From: Pampus argenteus
Taxonomy: Eukaryota; Chordata; Actinopteri; Scombriformes; Stromateidae
NCBI GenBank assembly: GCA_036937835.1
Contig: CM072863.1
Location: 25,566,501-25,630,500, forward strand
Length of the DNA stretch: 64,000 bases
Direction of reading: 5' to 3'
Below the pieces are notes generated by a model. That model did not search any database. It was not told where the DNA came from and saw only the letters and a program-made list of their open reading frames with translations. The translations under genes were made by a program, and so were the position numbers. Below, piece after piece: positions 10,880-22,974 of the stretch. Every line of letters begins with the position of its first letter. Within the stretch, counting starts at the first letter, position 1.

Positions 10880-11382
10880 GACCAAAAAACTCACTTCTGA
10901 GAGCTTCCTGCAGCTTTTACTGTAACATTTGTAAAAATAGCTTTCTCTCAGCAAGAGAAGGTCAAAGCTGACAACTACAGTTTTTCTTAAACAAGGAGCA
11001 ATATTTTCAATCAAAACCATGTTTGCCATCAACAAGTAACTGATTTCTAATGATTATGACCAAAAAACTCACTTCTGAGAGCTTCCTGCAGCTTTTACTG
11101 TAACATTTGTAAAAATAGCTTTCTCTCCGGCCAAAACTGACAACTACAGTTTTTCTTAAACAAGGAGCAATATTTTCCATCAAAACCATGTTTTCCATCA
11201 ACAAGTAACTGATTTCTAATGATTAGGACCAAAAAACTCACTTCTGAGAGCTTCCTGCAGCTTTTACTGTAACATTTGTAAAAATAGCTTTCTCTCAGCA
11301 AGAGAAGGTCAAAGCTGACAACTACAGTTTTTCTTAAACAAGGAGCAATATTTTCAATCAAAACCATGTTTGCCATCAACAA
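10829..11382 (-). repeat. Five-monomer cassette, partial copy (units 1-3)
   Basis: Two 178-bp agcaagag units flank the gattatgacc unit, exactly as in full copies. The expected cttccttc unit is then replaced by a unit with ttttttttaaac and gtttgtcatc. Confidence 0.8.
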
Positions 11383-12199
11383 GTAACTGATTTCTAATGA
11401 TTAGGACCAAAAAACTCACTTCTGAGAGCTTCCTGCAGCTTTTACTGTAACATTTGTAAAAATATCTTTCTCTCAGGCCAAAACTGACAACTACAGTTTT
11501 TTTTAAACAAGGAGCAATATTTTCAATCAAAACCATGTTTGTCATCAACAAGTAACTGATTTCTAATGATTAGGACCAAAAAACTCACTTCTTAGAGCTT
11601 CCTGCAGCTTTTACTGTAACATTTGTAAAAATAGCTTTCTCTCCGGCCAAAACTGACAACTACAGTTTTTCTTAAACAAGGAGCAATATTTTCCATCAAA
11701 ACCATGTTTGCCATCAACAAGTAACTGATTTCTAATGATTAGGACCAAAAAACTCACTTCTGAGAGCTTCCTGCAGCTTTTACTGTAACATTTGTAAAAA
11801 TAGCTTTGTCTCAGGCCAAAACTGACAACTACAGTTTTTCTTAAACAACGAGCAATATTTTCAATCAAAACCATGTTTGCCATCAACAAGTAACTGATTT
11901 CTAATGATTAGGACCAAAAAACTCACTTCTGAGAGCTAACTGCAGCTTTTACTGTAACATTTGTAAAAATAGCTTTCTCTCAGGCCAAAACTGACAACTA
12001 CAGTTTTTCTTAAACAACGAGCAATATTTTCAATCAAAACCATGTTTGCCATCAACAAGTAACTGATTTCTAATGATTAGGACCAAAAAACTCACTTCTG
12101 AGAGCTTCCTGCAGCTTTTACTGTAACATTTGTAAAGATAGCTTTCTCTCAGGCCAAAACTGACAACTACAGTTTTTCTTAAACAAGGAGCAATATTTT

Positions 12200-12980
12200 C
12201 CATCAAAACCATGTTTGCCATCAACAAGTAACTGATTTCTAATGATTAGGACCAAAAAACTCACTTCTGAGAGCTTCCTGCAGCTTTTACTGTAACATTT
12301 GTAAAAATAGCTTTGTCTCAGGCCAAAACTGACAACTACAGTTTTTCTTAAACAACGAGCAATATTTTCAATCAAAACCATGTTTGCCATCAACAAGTAA
12401 CTGATTTCTAATGATTAGGACCAAAAAACTCACTTCTGAGAGCTAACTGCAGCTTTTACTGTAACATTTGTAAAAATAGCTTTCTCTCAGGCCAAAACTG
12501 ACAACTACAGTTTTTCTTAAACAACGAGCAATATTTTCAATCAAAACCATGTTTGCCATCAACAAGTAACTGATTTCTAATGATTAGGACCAAAAAACTC
12601 ACTTCTGAGAGCTTCCTGCAGCTTTTACTGTAACATTTGTAAAAATAGCTTTCTCTCAGGCCAAAACTGACAACTACAGTTTTTCTAAAACAAGGAGCAA
12701 TATTTTCAATCAAAACCATGTTTGCCATCAACAAGTAACTGATTTCTAATGATTAGGACCAAAAAACTCACTTCTGAGAGCTTCCTGCAGCTTTTACTGT
12801 AACATTTGTAAAAATAGCTTTCTCTCAGGCCAAACCTGACAACTACAGTTTTTCTAAAACAAGGAGCAATATTTTCAATCAAAACCATGTTTGCCATCAA
12901 CAAGTAACTGATTTCTAATGATTAGGACCAAAAAACTCACTTCTGAGAGCTTCCTGCAGCTTTTACTGTAACATTTGTAA
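12200..12980 (-). repeat. Monomers between the two 3586-bp-offset copies
   Basis: This stretch of about 4.6 units carries a gtctcagg unit, a gctaactgc unit (about 12443) and two tttttctaaaac units, ending with a 6-A run near 12981. It resembles parts of 5.6-6.0 kb and 19 kb, but I see no single parent block. Confidence 0.7.
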
Positions 12981-13551
12981 AAAATAGCTTTCTCTCAGGC
13001 CAAAACTGACAACTACAGTTTTTTTTAAACAAGGAGCAATATTTTCAATCAAAACCATGTTTGTCATCAACAAGTAACTGATTTCTAATGATTAGGACCA
13101 AAAAACTCACTTCTTAGAGCTTCCTGCAGCTTTTACTGTAACATTTGTAAAAATAGCTTTCTCTCCGGCCAAAACTGACAACTACAGTTTTTCTTAAACA
13201 AGGAGCAATATTTTCCATCAAAACCATGTTTGCCATCAACAAGTAACTGATTTCTAATGATTAGGACCAAAAAACTCACTTCTGAGAGCTTCCTGCAGCT
13301 TTTACTGTAACATTTGTAAAAATAGCTTTGTCTCAGGCAAAAACTGACAACTACAGTTTTTCTTAAACAACGAGCAATATTTTCAATCAAAACCATGTTT
13401 GCCATCAACAAGTAACTGATTTCTAATGATTAGGACCAAAAAACTCACTTCTGAGAGCTAACTGCAGCTTTTACTGTAACATTTGTAAAAATAGCTTTCT
13501 CTCAGGCCAAAACTGACAACTACAGTTTTTCTTAAACAACGAGCAATATTT

Positions 13552-14414
13552 TCAATCAAAACCATGTTTGCCATCAACAAGTAACTGATTTCTAATGATT
13601 AGGACCAAAAAACTCACTTCTGAGAGCTTCCTGCAGCTTTTACTGTAACATTTGTAAAAATAGCTTTCTCTCAGCAAGAGAAGGTCAAAGCTGACAACTA
13701 CAGTTTTTCTTAAACAAGGAGCAATATTTTCAATCAAAACCATGTTTGCCATCAACAAGTAACTGATTTCTAATGATTATGACCAAAAAACTCACTTCTG
13801 AGAGCTTCCTGCAGCTTTTACTGTAACATTTGTAAAAATAGCTTTCTCTCCGGCCAAAACTGACAACTACAGTTTTTCTTAAACAAGGAGCAATATTTTC
13901 CATCAAAACCATGTTTTCCATCAACAAGTAACTGATTTCTAATGATTAGGACCAAAAAACTCACTTCTGAGAGCTTCCTGCAGCTTTTACTGTAACATTT
14001 GTAAAAATAGCTTTCTCTCAGCAAGAGAAGGTCAAAGCTGACAACTACAGTTTTTCTTAAACAAGGAGCAATATTTTCAATCAAAACCATGTTTGCCATC
14101 AACAAGTAACTGATTTCTAATGATTAGGACCAAAAAACTCACTTCTGAGAGCTTCCTGCAGCTTTTACTGTAACATTTGTAAAAATAGCTTTCTCTCCGG
14201 CCAAAACTGACAACTACAGTTTTTCTTAAACAAGGAGCAATATCTTCCTTCAAAACCATGTTTGCCATCAACAAGTAACTGATTTCTAATGATTAGGACC
14301 AAAAAACTCACTTCTGAGAGCTTCCTGCAGCTTTTACTGTAACATTTGTAAAAATAGCTTTGTCTCAGGCCAAAACTGACAACTACAGTTTTTCTTAAAC
14401 AAGGATCAATATTT
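13552..14414 (-). repeat. 863-bp five-monomer cassette, copy 4
   Basis: Full five-unit copy followed directly by a three-unit copy, duplicating the arrangement at 9966-11382. Confidence 0.85.
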
Positions 14415-14968
14415 TCAATCAAAACCATGTTTGCCATCAACAAGTAACTGATTTCTAATGATTAGGACCAAAAAACTCACTTCTGAGAGCTTCCTGCAGC
14501 TTTTACTGTAACATTTGTAAAAATAGCTTTCTCTCAGCAAGAGAAGGTCAAAGCTGACAACTACAGTTTTTCTTAAACAAGGAGCAATATTTTCAATCAA
14601 AACCATGTTTGCCATCAACAAGTAACTGATTTCTAATGATTATGACCAAAAAACTCACTTCTGAGAGCTTCCTGCAGCTTTTACTGTAACATTTGTAAAA
14701 ATAGCTTTCTCTCCGGCCAAAACTGACAACTACAGTTTTTCTTAAACAAGGAGCAATATTTTCCATCAAAACCATGTTTTCCATCAACAAGTAACTGATT
14801 TCTAATGATTAGGACCAAAAAACTCACTTCTGAGAGCTTCCTGCAGCTTTTACTGTAACATTTGTAAAAATAGCTTTCTCTCAGCAAGAGAAGGTCAAAG
14901 CTGACAACTACAGTTTTTCTTAAACAAGGAGCAATATTTTCAATCAAAACCATGTTTGCCATCAACAA
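14415..14968 (-). repeat. Five-monomer cassette, partial copy (units 1-3)
   Basis: Same truncation point as 10829-11382, as expected from the 3586-bp-offset duplication. Confidence 0.8.
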
Positions 14969-15785
14969 GTAACTGATTTCTAATGATTAGGACCAAAAAA
15001 CTCACTTCTGAGAGCTTCCTGCAGCTTTTACTGTAACATTTGTAAAAATAGCTTTCTCTCAGGCCAAAACTGACAACTACAGTTTTTTTTAAACAAGGAG
15101 CAATATTTTCAATCAAAACCATGTTTGTCATCAACAAGTAACTGATTTCTAATGATTAGGACCAAAAAACTCACTTCTTAGAGCTTCCTGCAGCTTTTAC
15201 TGTAACATTTGTAAAAATAGCTTTCTCTCCGGCCAAAACTGACAACTACAGTTTTTCTTAAACAAGGAGCAATATTTTCCATCAAAACCATGTTTGCCAT
15301 CAACAAGTAACTGATTTCTAATGATTAGGACCAAAAAACTCACTTCTGAGAGCTTCCTGCAGCTTTTACTGTAACATTTGTAAAAATAGCTTTGTCTCAG
15401 GCCAAAACTGACAACTACAGTTTTTCTTAAACAACGAGCAATATTTTCAATCAAAACCATGTTTGCCATCAACAAGTAACTGATTTCTAATGATTAGGAC
15501 CAAAAAACTCACTTCTGAGAGCTAACTGCAGCTTTTACTGTAACATTTGTAAAAATAGCTTTCTCTCAGGCCAAAACTGACAACTACAGTTTTTCTTAAA
15601 CAACGAGCAATATTTTCAATCAAAACCATGTTTGCCATCAACAAGTAACTGATTTCTAATGATTAGGACCAAAAAACTCACTTCTGAGAGCTTCCTGCAG
15701 CTTTTACTGTAACATTTGTAAAGATAGCTTTCTCTCAGGCCAAAACTGACAACTACAGTTTTTCTTAAACAAGGAGCAATATTTT

Positions 15786-16387
15786 CAATCAAAACCATGT
15801 TTGCCATCAACAAGTAACTGATTTCTAATGATTAGGACCAAAAAACTCACTTCTGAGAGCTTCCTGCAGCTTTTACTGTAACATTTGTAAAAATATCTTT
15901 CTCTCAGGCCAAAACTGACAACTACAGTTTTTCTTAAACAAGGAGCAATATTTTCAATCAAAACCATGTTTGCCATCAACAAGTAACTGATTTCTAATGA
16001 TTATGACTAAAAAACTCACTTCTGAGAGCTTCCTGCAGCTTTTACTGTAACATTTGTAAAAATAGCTTTCTCTCAGGCCAAAACTGACAACTACAGTTTT
16101 TCTGAAACAAGGAGCAATATTTTCAATCAAAACCATGTTTGCCATCAACAAGTAACTGATTTCTAATGATTAGGACCAAACAACTCACTTCTGAGAGCTT
16201 CCTGCAGCTTTTACTGTAACATTTGTAAAAATAGCTTTCTCTCAGCGAGAGAAGGCCAAAACTGACAACTACAATTTTCTTAAACAACGAGCAATATTTT
16301 CAATCAAAACCATGTTTGCCATCAACAAGTAACTGATTTCTAATGATTAGGACCAAAAAACTCACTTCTGAGAGCTTCCTGCAGCTT
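15786..16387 (-). repeat. Mixed monomers
   Basis: Units here include atatctttc, a tttttctgaaac form, aacaactcac and a 178-bp type II unit with acaattttctt. Individual variants recur elsewhere but I could not assign the stretch to one block. Confidence 0.7.
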
Positions 16388-17700
16388 TTACTGTAACATT
16401 TGTAAAAATAGCTTTCTCTCCGGCCAAAACTGACAACTACAGTTTTTCTTAAACAAGGAGCAATATTTTCCATCAAAACCATGTTTGCCATCAACAAGTA
16501 ACTGATTTCTAATGATTAGGACCAAAAAACTCACTTCTGAGAGCTTCCTGCAGCTTTTACTGTAACATTTGTAAAAATAGCTTTCTCTCCGGCCAAAACT
16601 GACAACTACAGTTTTTCTTAAACAAGGAGCAATATGTTCCATCAAAACCATGTTTGCCTCAACAAGTAACTGATTTCTAATGATTAGGACCAAAAAACTC
16701 ACTTCTGAGAGCTTCCTGCAGCTTTTACTGTAACATTTGAAAAAATAGCTTTCTCTCCGGCCAAAACTGACAACTACAGTTTTTGTTAAACAAGGAGCAA
16801 TATTTTCAATCAAAACCATGTTTTCCATCAACAAGTAACTGATTTCTAATGATTAGGACCAAAAAACTCACTTCTGAGAGCTTCCTGCAGCTTTTACTGT
16901 AACATTTGTAAAAATAGCTTTCTCTCAGCGAGAGAAGGTCAAAGCTGACAACTACAGTTTTTCTTAAACAAGGAGCAATATTTTCAATCAAAACCATGTT
17001 TGCCATCAACAAGTAACTGATTTCTAATGATTAGGACAAAAAAACTCACTTCTGAGAGCTTCCTGCAGCTTTTACTGTAACATTTGTAAAAATAGCTTTC
17101 TCTCAGCGAGAGAAGGTCAAAGCTGACAACTACAGTTTTTCTTAAACAAGGAGCAATATTTTCAATCAAAACCATGTTTGCCATCAACAAGTAACTGATT
17201 TCTAATGATTAGGACCAAAAAACTCACTTCTGAGAGCTTCCTGCAGCTTTTACTGTAACATTTGTAAAAATAGCTTTGTCTCAGGCCAAAACTGACAACT
17301 ACAGTTTTTTTTAAACAAGGAGCAATATTTTCCATCAAAACCATGTTTGATGTTGATACAAGTAACTGATTTCTAATGATTAGGACCAAAAAACTCACTT
17401 CTGAGAGCTTCCTGCAGCTTTTACTGTAACATTTGTAAAGATAGCTTTCTCTCAGGCCAAAACTGACAACTACAGTTTTTCTTAAACAAGGAGCAATATT
17501 TTCAATCAAAACCATGTTTGCCATCAACAAGTAACTGATTTCTAATGATTAGGACCAAAAAACTCACTTCTGAGAGCTTCCTGCAGCTTTTACTGTAACA
17601 TTTGTAAAAATATCTTTCTCTCAGGCCAAAACTGACAACTACAGTTTTTCTTAAACAAGGAGCAATATTTTCAATCAAAACCATGTTTGCCATCAACAAG
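16388..17700 (-). repeat. Block shared with 45682-47021
   Basis: Shared ordered markers are atatgttcc, the 1-bp deletion gtttgcctcaac (about 16651-16660), catttgaaaaaatagc with gttaaac, two 178-bp type I units and the micro-inverted gatgttgat unit (about 17349). The distant copy is about 29.32 kb downstream. The 1-bp deletion makes a 168-bp unit, which keeps a reading frame open across two units and explains the 148-codon frame at 16388-16834. Confidence 0.8.
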
Positions 17701-20041
17701 TAACTGATTTCTAATGATTAGGACCAAAAAACTCACTTCTGAGAGCTTCCTGCAGCTTTTACTGTAACATTTGTAAAAATAGCTTTCTCTCTGGCCAAAA
17801 CTGACAACTACAGTTTTTCATAAACAAGGAGCAATATTTTCCATCAAAACCATGTTTTCCATCAACAAGTAACTGATTTCTAATGATTAGGACCAAAAAA
17901 CTCACTTCTGAGAGCTTCCTCCAGCTTTTACTGTAACATTTGTAAAAATAGCTTTCTCTCAGCGAGAGAAGGTCAAAGCTGACAACTACAGTTTTTCTTA
18001 AACAAGGAGCAATATTTTCAATCAAAACCATGTTTGCCATCAACAAGTAACTGATTTCTAATGATTATGACCAAAAAACTCACTTCTGAGAGCTTCCTGC
18101 AGCTTTTACTGTAACATTTGTAAAAATAGCTTTCTCTCAGGCCAAAACTGACAACTACAGTTTTTCTAAAACAAGGAGCAATATTTTCAATCAAAACCAT
18201 TTTTGCCATCAACAAGTAACTGATTTCTAATGATTAGGACCAAAAAACTCACTTCTGAGAGCTTCCTGCAGCTTTTACTGTAACATTTGTAAAAATATCT
18301 TTCTCTCAGGCCAAAACTGACAACTACAGTTTTTCTTAAACAAGGAGCAATATTTTAAATCAAAACCATGTTTGCCATCAACAAGTAACTGATTTCTAAT
18401 GATTAGGACCAAAAAACTCACTTCTGAGAGCTTCCTGCAGCTTTTACTGTAACATTTGTAAAAATAGCTTTCTCTCTGGCCAAAACTGACAACTACAGTT
18501 TTTCTTAAACAAGGAGCAATATTTTCCATCAAAACCATGTTTTCCATCAACAAGTAACTGATTTCTAATGATTAGGACCAAAAAACTCACTTCTGAGAGC
18601 TTCCTGCAGCTTTTACTGTAACATTTGTAAAATTAGCTTTCTCTCAGCGAGAGAAGGTCAAAGCTGACAACTACAGTTTTTCTTAAACAAGGAGCAATAT
18701 TTTCAATCAAAACCATGTTTGCCATCAACAAGTAACTGATTTCTAATGATTATGACCAAAAAACTCACTTCTGAGAGCTTCCTGCAGCTTTTACTGTAAC
18801 ATTTGTAAAAATAGCTTTCTCTCAGGCCAAAACTGACAACTACAGTTTTTCTAAAACAAGGAGCAATATTTTCAATCAAAACCATGTTTGCCATCAACAA
18901 GTAACTGATTTCTAATGATTAGGACCAAAAAACTCACTTCTGAGAGCTTCCTGCAGCTTTTACTGTAACATTTGTAAAAATAGCTTTCTCTCAGCGAGAG
19001 AAGGCCAAAACTGACAACTACAATTTTCTTAAACAACGAGCAATATTTTCAATCAAAACCATGTTTGCCATCAACAAGTAACTGATTTCTAATGATTATG
19101 ACCAAAAAACTCACTTCTGAGAGCTTCCTGCAGCTTTTACTGTAACATTTGTAAAAAATAGCTTTCTCTCCGGCCAAAACTGACAACTACAGTTTTTCTT
19201 AAACAAGGAGCAATATTTTCCATCAAAACCATGTTTGCCATCAACAAGTAACTGATTTCTAATGATTAGGACCAAAAAACTCACTTCTGAGAGCTTCCTG
19301 CAGCTTTTACTGTAACATTTGTAAAAATAGCTTTCTCTCAGGCCAAAACTGACAACTACAGTTTTTCTAAAACAAGGAGCAATATTTTCAATCAAAACCA
19401 TGTTTGCCATCAACAAGTAACTGATTTCTAATGATTAGGACCAAAAAACTCACTTCTGAGAGCTTCCTGCAGCTTTTACTGTAACATTTGTAAAAATAGC
19501 TTTCTCTCAGCGAGAGAAGGCCAAAACTGACAACTACAATTTTCTTAAACAACGAGCAATATTTTCAATCAAAACCATGTTTGCCATCAACAAGTAACTG
19601 ATTTCTAATGATTATGACCAAAAAACTCACTTCTGAGAGCTTCCTGCAGCTTTTACTGTAACATTTGTAAAAAATAGCTTTCTCTCCGGCCAAAACTGAC
19701 AACTACAGTTTTTCTTAAACAAGGAGCAATATTTTCCATCAAAACCATGTTTGCCATCAACAAGTAACTGATTTCTAATGATTAGGACCAAAAAACTCAC
19801 TTCTGAGAGCTTCCTGCAGCTTTTACTGTAACATTTGTAAAAAAAAGCTTTCTCTCAGGCCAAAACTGACAACTACAGTTTTTTTTAAACAAGGAGCAAT
19901 ATTTTCAATCAAAACCATGTTTGTCATCAACAAGTAACTGATTTCTAATGATTAGGACCAAAAAACTCACTTCTTAGAGCTTCCTGCAGCTTTTACTGTA
20001 ACATTTGTAAAAATAGCTTTCTCTCAGGCCAAAACTGACAA
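17701..20041 (-). repeat. Mixed monomers including copies of the 2.3-3.3 kb block
   Basis: From 18703 to 19416 the order tctaaaac, 178-bp type II with acaattttc, 6-A ccgg unit matches 2629-3342 at a 16074-bp offset. Upstream are ctctctggcc units with private changes: cctccagc at about 17928 removes a PstI site, and gtaaaattagc occurs at about 18628. Near 19840 an A-run expands to give an aagctt site. Confidence 0.7.
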
Positions 20042-20788
20042 CTACAGTTTTCTTAAACAACGAGCAATATTTTCAATCAAAACCATGTTTGATGTTGATA
20101 CAAGTAACTGATTTCTAATGATTGGGACCAAAAAACTCACTTCTGAGAGCTTCCTGCAGCTTTTACTGTAACATTTGTAAAGATAGCTTTCTCTCAGGCC
20201 AAAACTGACAACTACAGTTTTTCTTAAACAAGGAGCAATATTTTCAATCAAAACCATGTTTGCCATCAACAAGTAACTGATTTCTAATGATTAGGACCAA
20301 AAAACTCACTTCTGAGAGCTTCCTGCAGCTTTTACTGTAACATTTGTAAAAATAGCTTTCTCTCAGGCCAAAACTGACAACTACAGTTTTTCTTAAACAA
20401 GGAGCAATATTTTCAATCAAAACCATGTTTGCCATCAACAACTAACTGATTTCTAATGATTAGGACTAAAAAACTCACTTCTGAGAGCTTCCTGCAGCTT
20501 TTACTGTAACATTTGTAAAAATTGCTTTCTCTCCGGCCAAAACTGACAACTACAGTTTTTCTTAAGCAAGGAGCAATATTTTCCATCAAAACCATGTTTT
20601 CCATCAACAAGTAACTGATTTCTAATGATTAGGACCAAAAAACTCACTTCTGAGAGCTTCCTGCAGCTTTTACTGTAACATTTGTAAAAATAGCTTTCTC
20701 TCAGCGAGAGAAGGCCAAAACTGACAACTACAATTTTTCTTAAACAAGGAGCAATATTTTCAATCAAAACCATGTTTTCCATCAACAA
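20042..20788 (-). repeat. Four-monomer block, also at 22975-23721 and 28301-29047
   Basis: Ordered markers are the micro-inverted gatgttgat with gattgggacc, aaagatagc, catcaacaacta with aggactaaaa, attgctttctctccgg, cttaagcaagg and a 178-bp type II unit with caatttttctt. It recurs at +2933 and +8259. The aacaacta and attgctttc combination is confined to this block and a nearby partial copy at 22660-22857. Confidence 0.85.
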
Positions 20789-21348
20789 GTAACTGATTTC
20801 TAATGATTAGGACCAAAAAACTCACTTCTGAGAGCTTCCTGCAGCTTTTACTGTAACATTTGTAAAAATAGCTTTCTCTCAGCGAGAGAAGGTCAAAGCT
20901 GACAACTACAGTTATTCTTAAACAAGGAGCAATATTTTCAATCAAAACCATGTTTGCCATCAACAAGTAACTGATTTCTAATGATTAGAACCAAAAAACT
21001 CACTTCTGAGAGCTTCCTGCAGCTTTTACTGTAACATTTGTAAAAATAGCTTTCTCTCAGCGAGAGAAGGTCAAAGCTGACAACTACAGTTTTTCTTAAA
21101 CAAGGAGCAATATTTTCAATCAAAACCATGTTTGCCATCAACAAGTAACTGATTTCTAATGATTAGGACCAAAAAACTCACTTCTGAGAGCTTCCTGCAG
21201 CTTTTACTGTAACATTTGTAAAAATAGCTTTGTCTCAGGCCAAAACTGACAACTACAGTTTTTTTTAAACAAGGAGCAATATTTTCCATCAAAACCATGT
21301 TTGATGTTGATACAAGTAACTGATTTCTAATGATTAGGACCAAAAAAC

Positions 21349-22080
21349 TCACTTCTGAGAGCTTCCTGCAGCTTTTACTGTAACATTTGTAAAAAATAGC
21401 TTTCTCTCCGGCCAAAACTGACAACTACAGTTTTTCTTAAACAAGGAGCAATATTTTCCATCAAAACCATGTTTGCCATCAACAAGTAACTGATTTCTAA
21501 TGATTATGACCAAAAAACTCACTTCTGAGAGCTTCCTGCAGCTTTTACTGTAACATTTGTAAAAATAGCTTTCTCTCAGGCCAAACCTGACAACTACAGT
21601 TTTTCTAAAACAAGGAGCAATATTTTCAATCAAAACCATGTTTGCCATCAACAAGTAACTGATTTCTAATGATTAGGACCAAAAAACTCACTTCTGAGAG
21701 CTTCCTGCAGCTTTTACTGTAACATTTGTAAAAATAGCTTTCTCTCAGGCCAAAACTGACAACTACAGTTTTTCTAAAACAAGGAGCAATATTTTCAATC
21801 AAAACCATGTTTGCCATCAACAAGTAACTGATTTCTAATGATTAGGACCAAAAAACTCACTTCTGAGAGCTTCCTGCAGCTTTTACTGTAACATTTGTAA
21901 AAATAGCTTTCTCTCAGCGAGAGAAGGCCAAAACTGACAACTACAATTTTCTTAAACAACGAGCAATATTTTCAATCAAAACCATGTTTGCCATCAACAA
22001 GTAACTGATTTCTAATGATTATGACCAAAAAACTCACTTCTGAGAGCTTCCTGCAGCTTTTACTGTAACATTTGTAAAAA
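21349..22080 (-). repeat. Copy of the 3037-3768 segment
   Basis: The 6-A ccgg unit, the gccaaacctgac unit with tctaaaac, a second tctaaaac unit and the type II 178-bp unit follow in the same order and spacing as at 3037. The frame starts are 277 bp apart in both places. Confidence 0.8.
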
Positions 22081-22231
22081 ATAGCTTTCTCTCCGGCCAA
22101 AACTGACAACTACAGTTTTTCTTAAACAAGGAGCAATATTTTCCATCAAAACCATGTTTGCCATCAACAAGTAACTGATTTCTAATGATTATGACCAAAA
22201 AACTCACTTCTGAGAGCTTCCTGCAGCTTTT

Positions 22232-22620
22232 ACAGTAACATTTGTAAAAATAGCTTTCTCTCAGGCCAAAACTTACAACTACAGTTTTTTTTTAAACAAG
22301 GAGCAATATTTTCAATCAAAACCATGTTTGCCATCAACAAGTTACTGATTTCTAATGATTAGGACCAAACAACTCACTTCTGAGAGCTTCCTGCAGCTTT
22401 TACTGTAACATTTGCAAAAAATAGCTTTCTCTCAGCGAGAGAAGGTCAAAGCTGACAACTACAGTTTTTCTTAAACAAGGAGCAATATTTTCAATCAAAA
22501 CCATGTTTGCCATCAACAAGTCACTGATTTCTAATGATTAGGACCAAAAAACTCACTTCTTAGAGCTTCCTGCAGCTTTTACTGTAACATTTTTAAAAAT
22601 AGCTTTCTCTCAGGCCAAAA
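22232..22620 (-). repeat. Segment resembling the right array
   Basis: Variants here match the reverse complement of about 62450-62750 in the right array, in the same order. They are aacaactcac, tttgcaaaaaatagc with a 178-bp unit, aagtcactg, cttagagc and catttttaaaaatagc. The preceding acttacaactac with a long T-run corresponds to gtaagttttgg at 56959 and 60063. These forms are uncommon elsewhere in the left array. Confidence 0.75.
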
Positions 22621-22974
22621 CTGACAACTACAGTTTTTCTTAAACAAGGAGCAATATTTTCAATCAAAACCATGTTTGCCATCAACAACTAACTGATTTC
22701 TAATGATTAGGACTAAAAAACTCACTTCTGAGAGCTTCCTGCAGCTTTTACTGTAACATTTGTAAAAATTGCTTTCTCTCCGGCCAAAACTGACAACTAC
22801 AGTTTTTCTTAAGCAAGGAGCAATATTTTCCATCAAAACCATGTTTTCCATCAACAAGTAACTGATTTCTAATGATTAGGACCAAAAAACTCACTTCTGA
22901 GAGCTTCCTGCAGCTTTTACTGTAACATTTGTAAAAATAGCTTTCTCTCAGCGAGAGAAGGCCAAAACTGACAA

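Larger units (their letters stand above)
9395..12199 (-). repeat. 3586-bp-offset duplication, copy 1
   Basis: About 2.8 kb recurs 3586 bp downstream with every landmark in order (9547 to 13133, 9966 to 13552, 10829 to 14415, 11611 to 15197, 12030 to 15616). The left limit is near 9395, where the other copy has one extra A. The right limit is near 12199, with ttttccatc here against ttttcaatc there. The copies differ at scattered sites, for example atatctttc at 11463 against atagctttc at 15049. Confidence 0.88.
12981..15785 (-). repeat. 3586-bp-offset duplication, copy 2
   Basis: This is the downstream partner of 9395-12199. It includes cassette copies at 13552-14414 (full) and 14415-14968 (partial), the gtttgtcatc unit and the gctaactgc unit near 15521. 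It has a few private changes, such as tctcaggcaaaaactg near 13334. Confidence 0.88.

Noticed and set aside
16388..16834. 148-codon frame as a possible gene, likewise 45682-46155 and 52391-52840
   Set aside because: Each is two or three monomers joined because one unit is 168 or 171 bp. The translation is the same repeat twice or more, with no recognisable domain.
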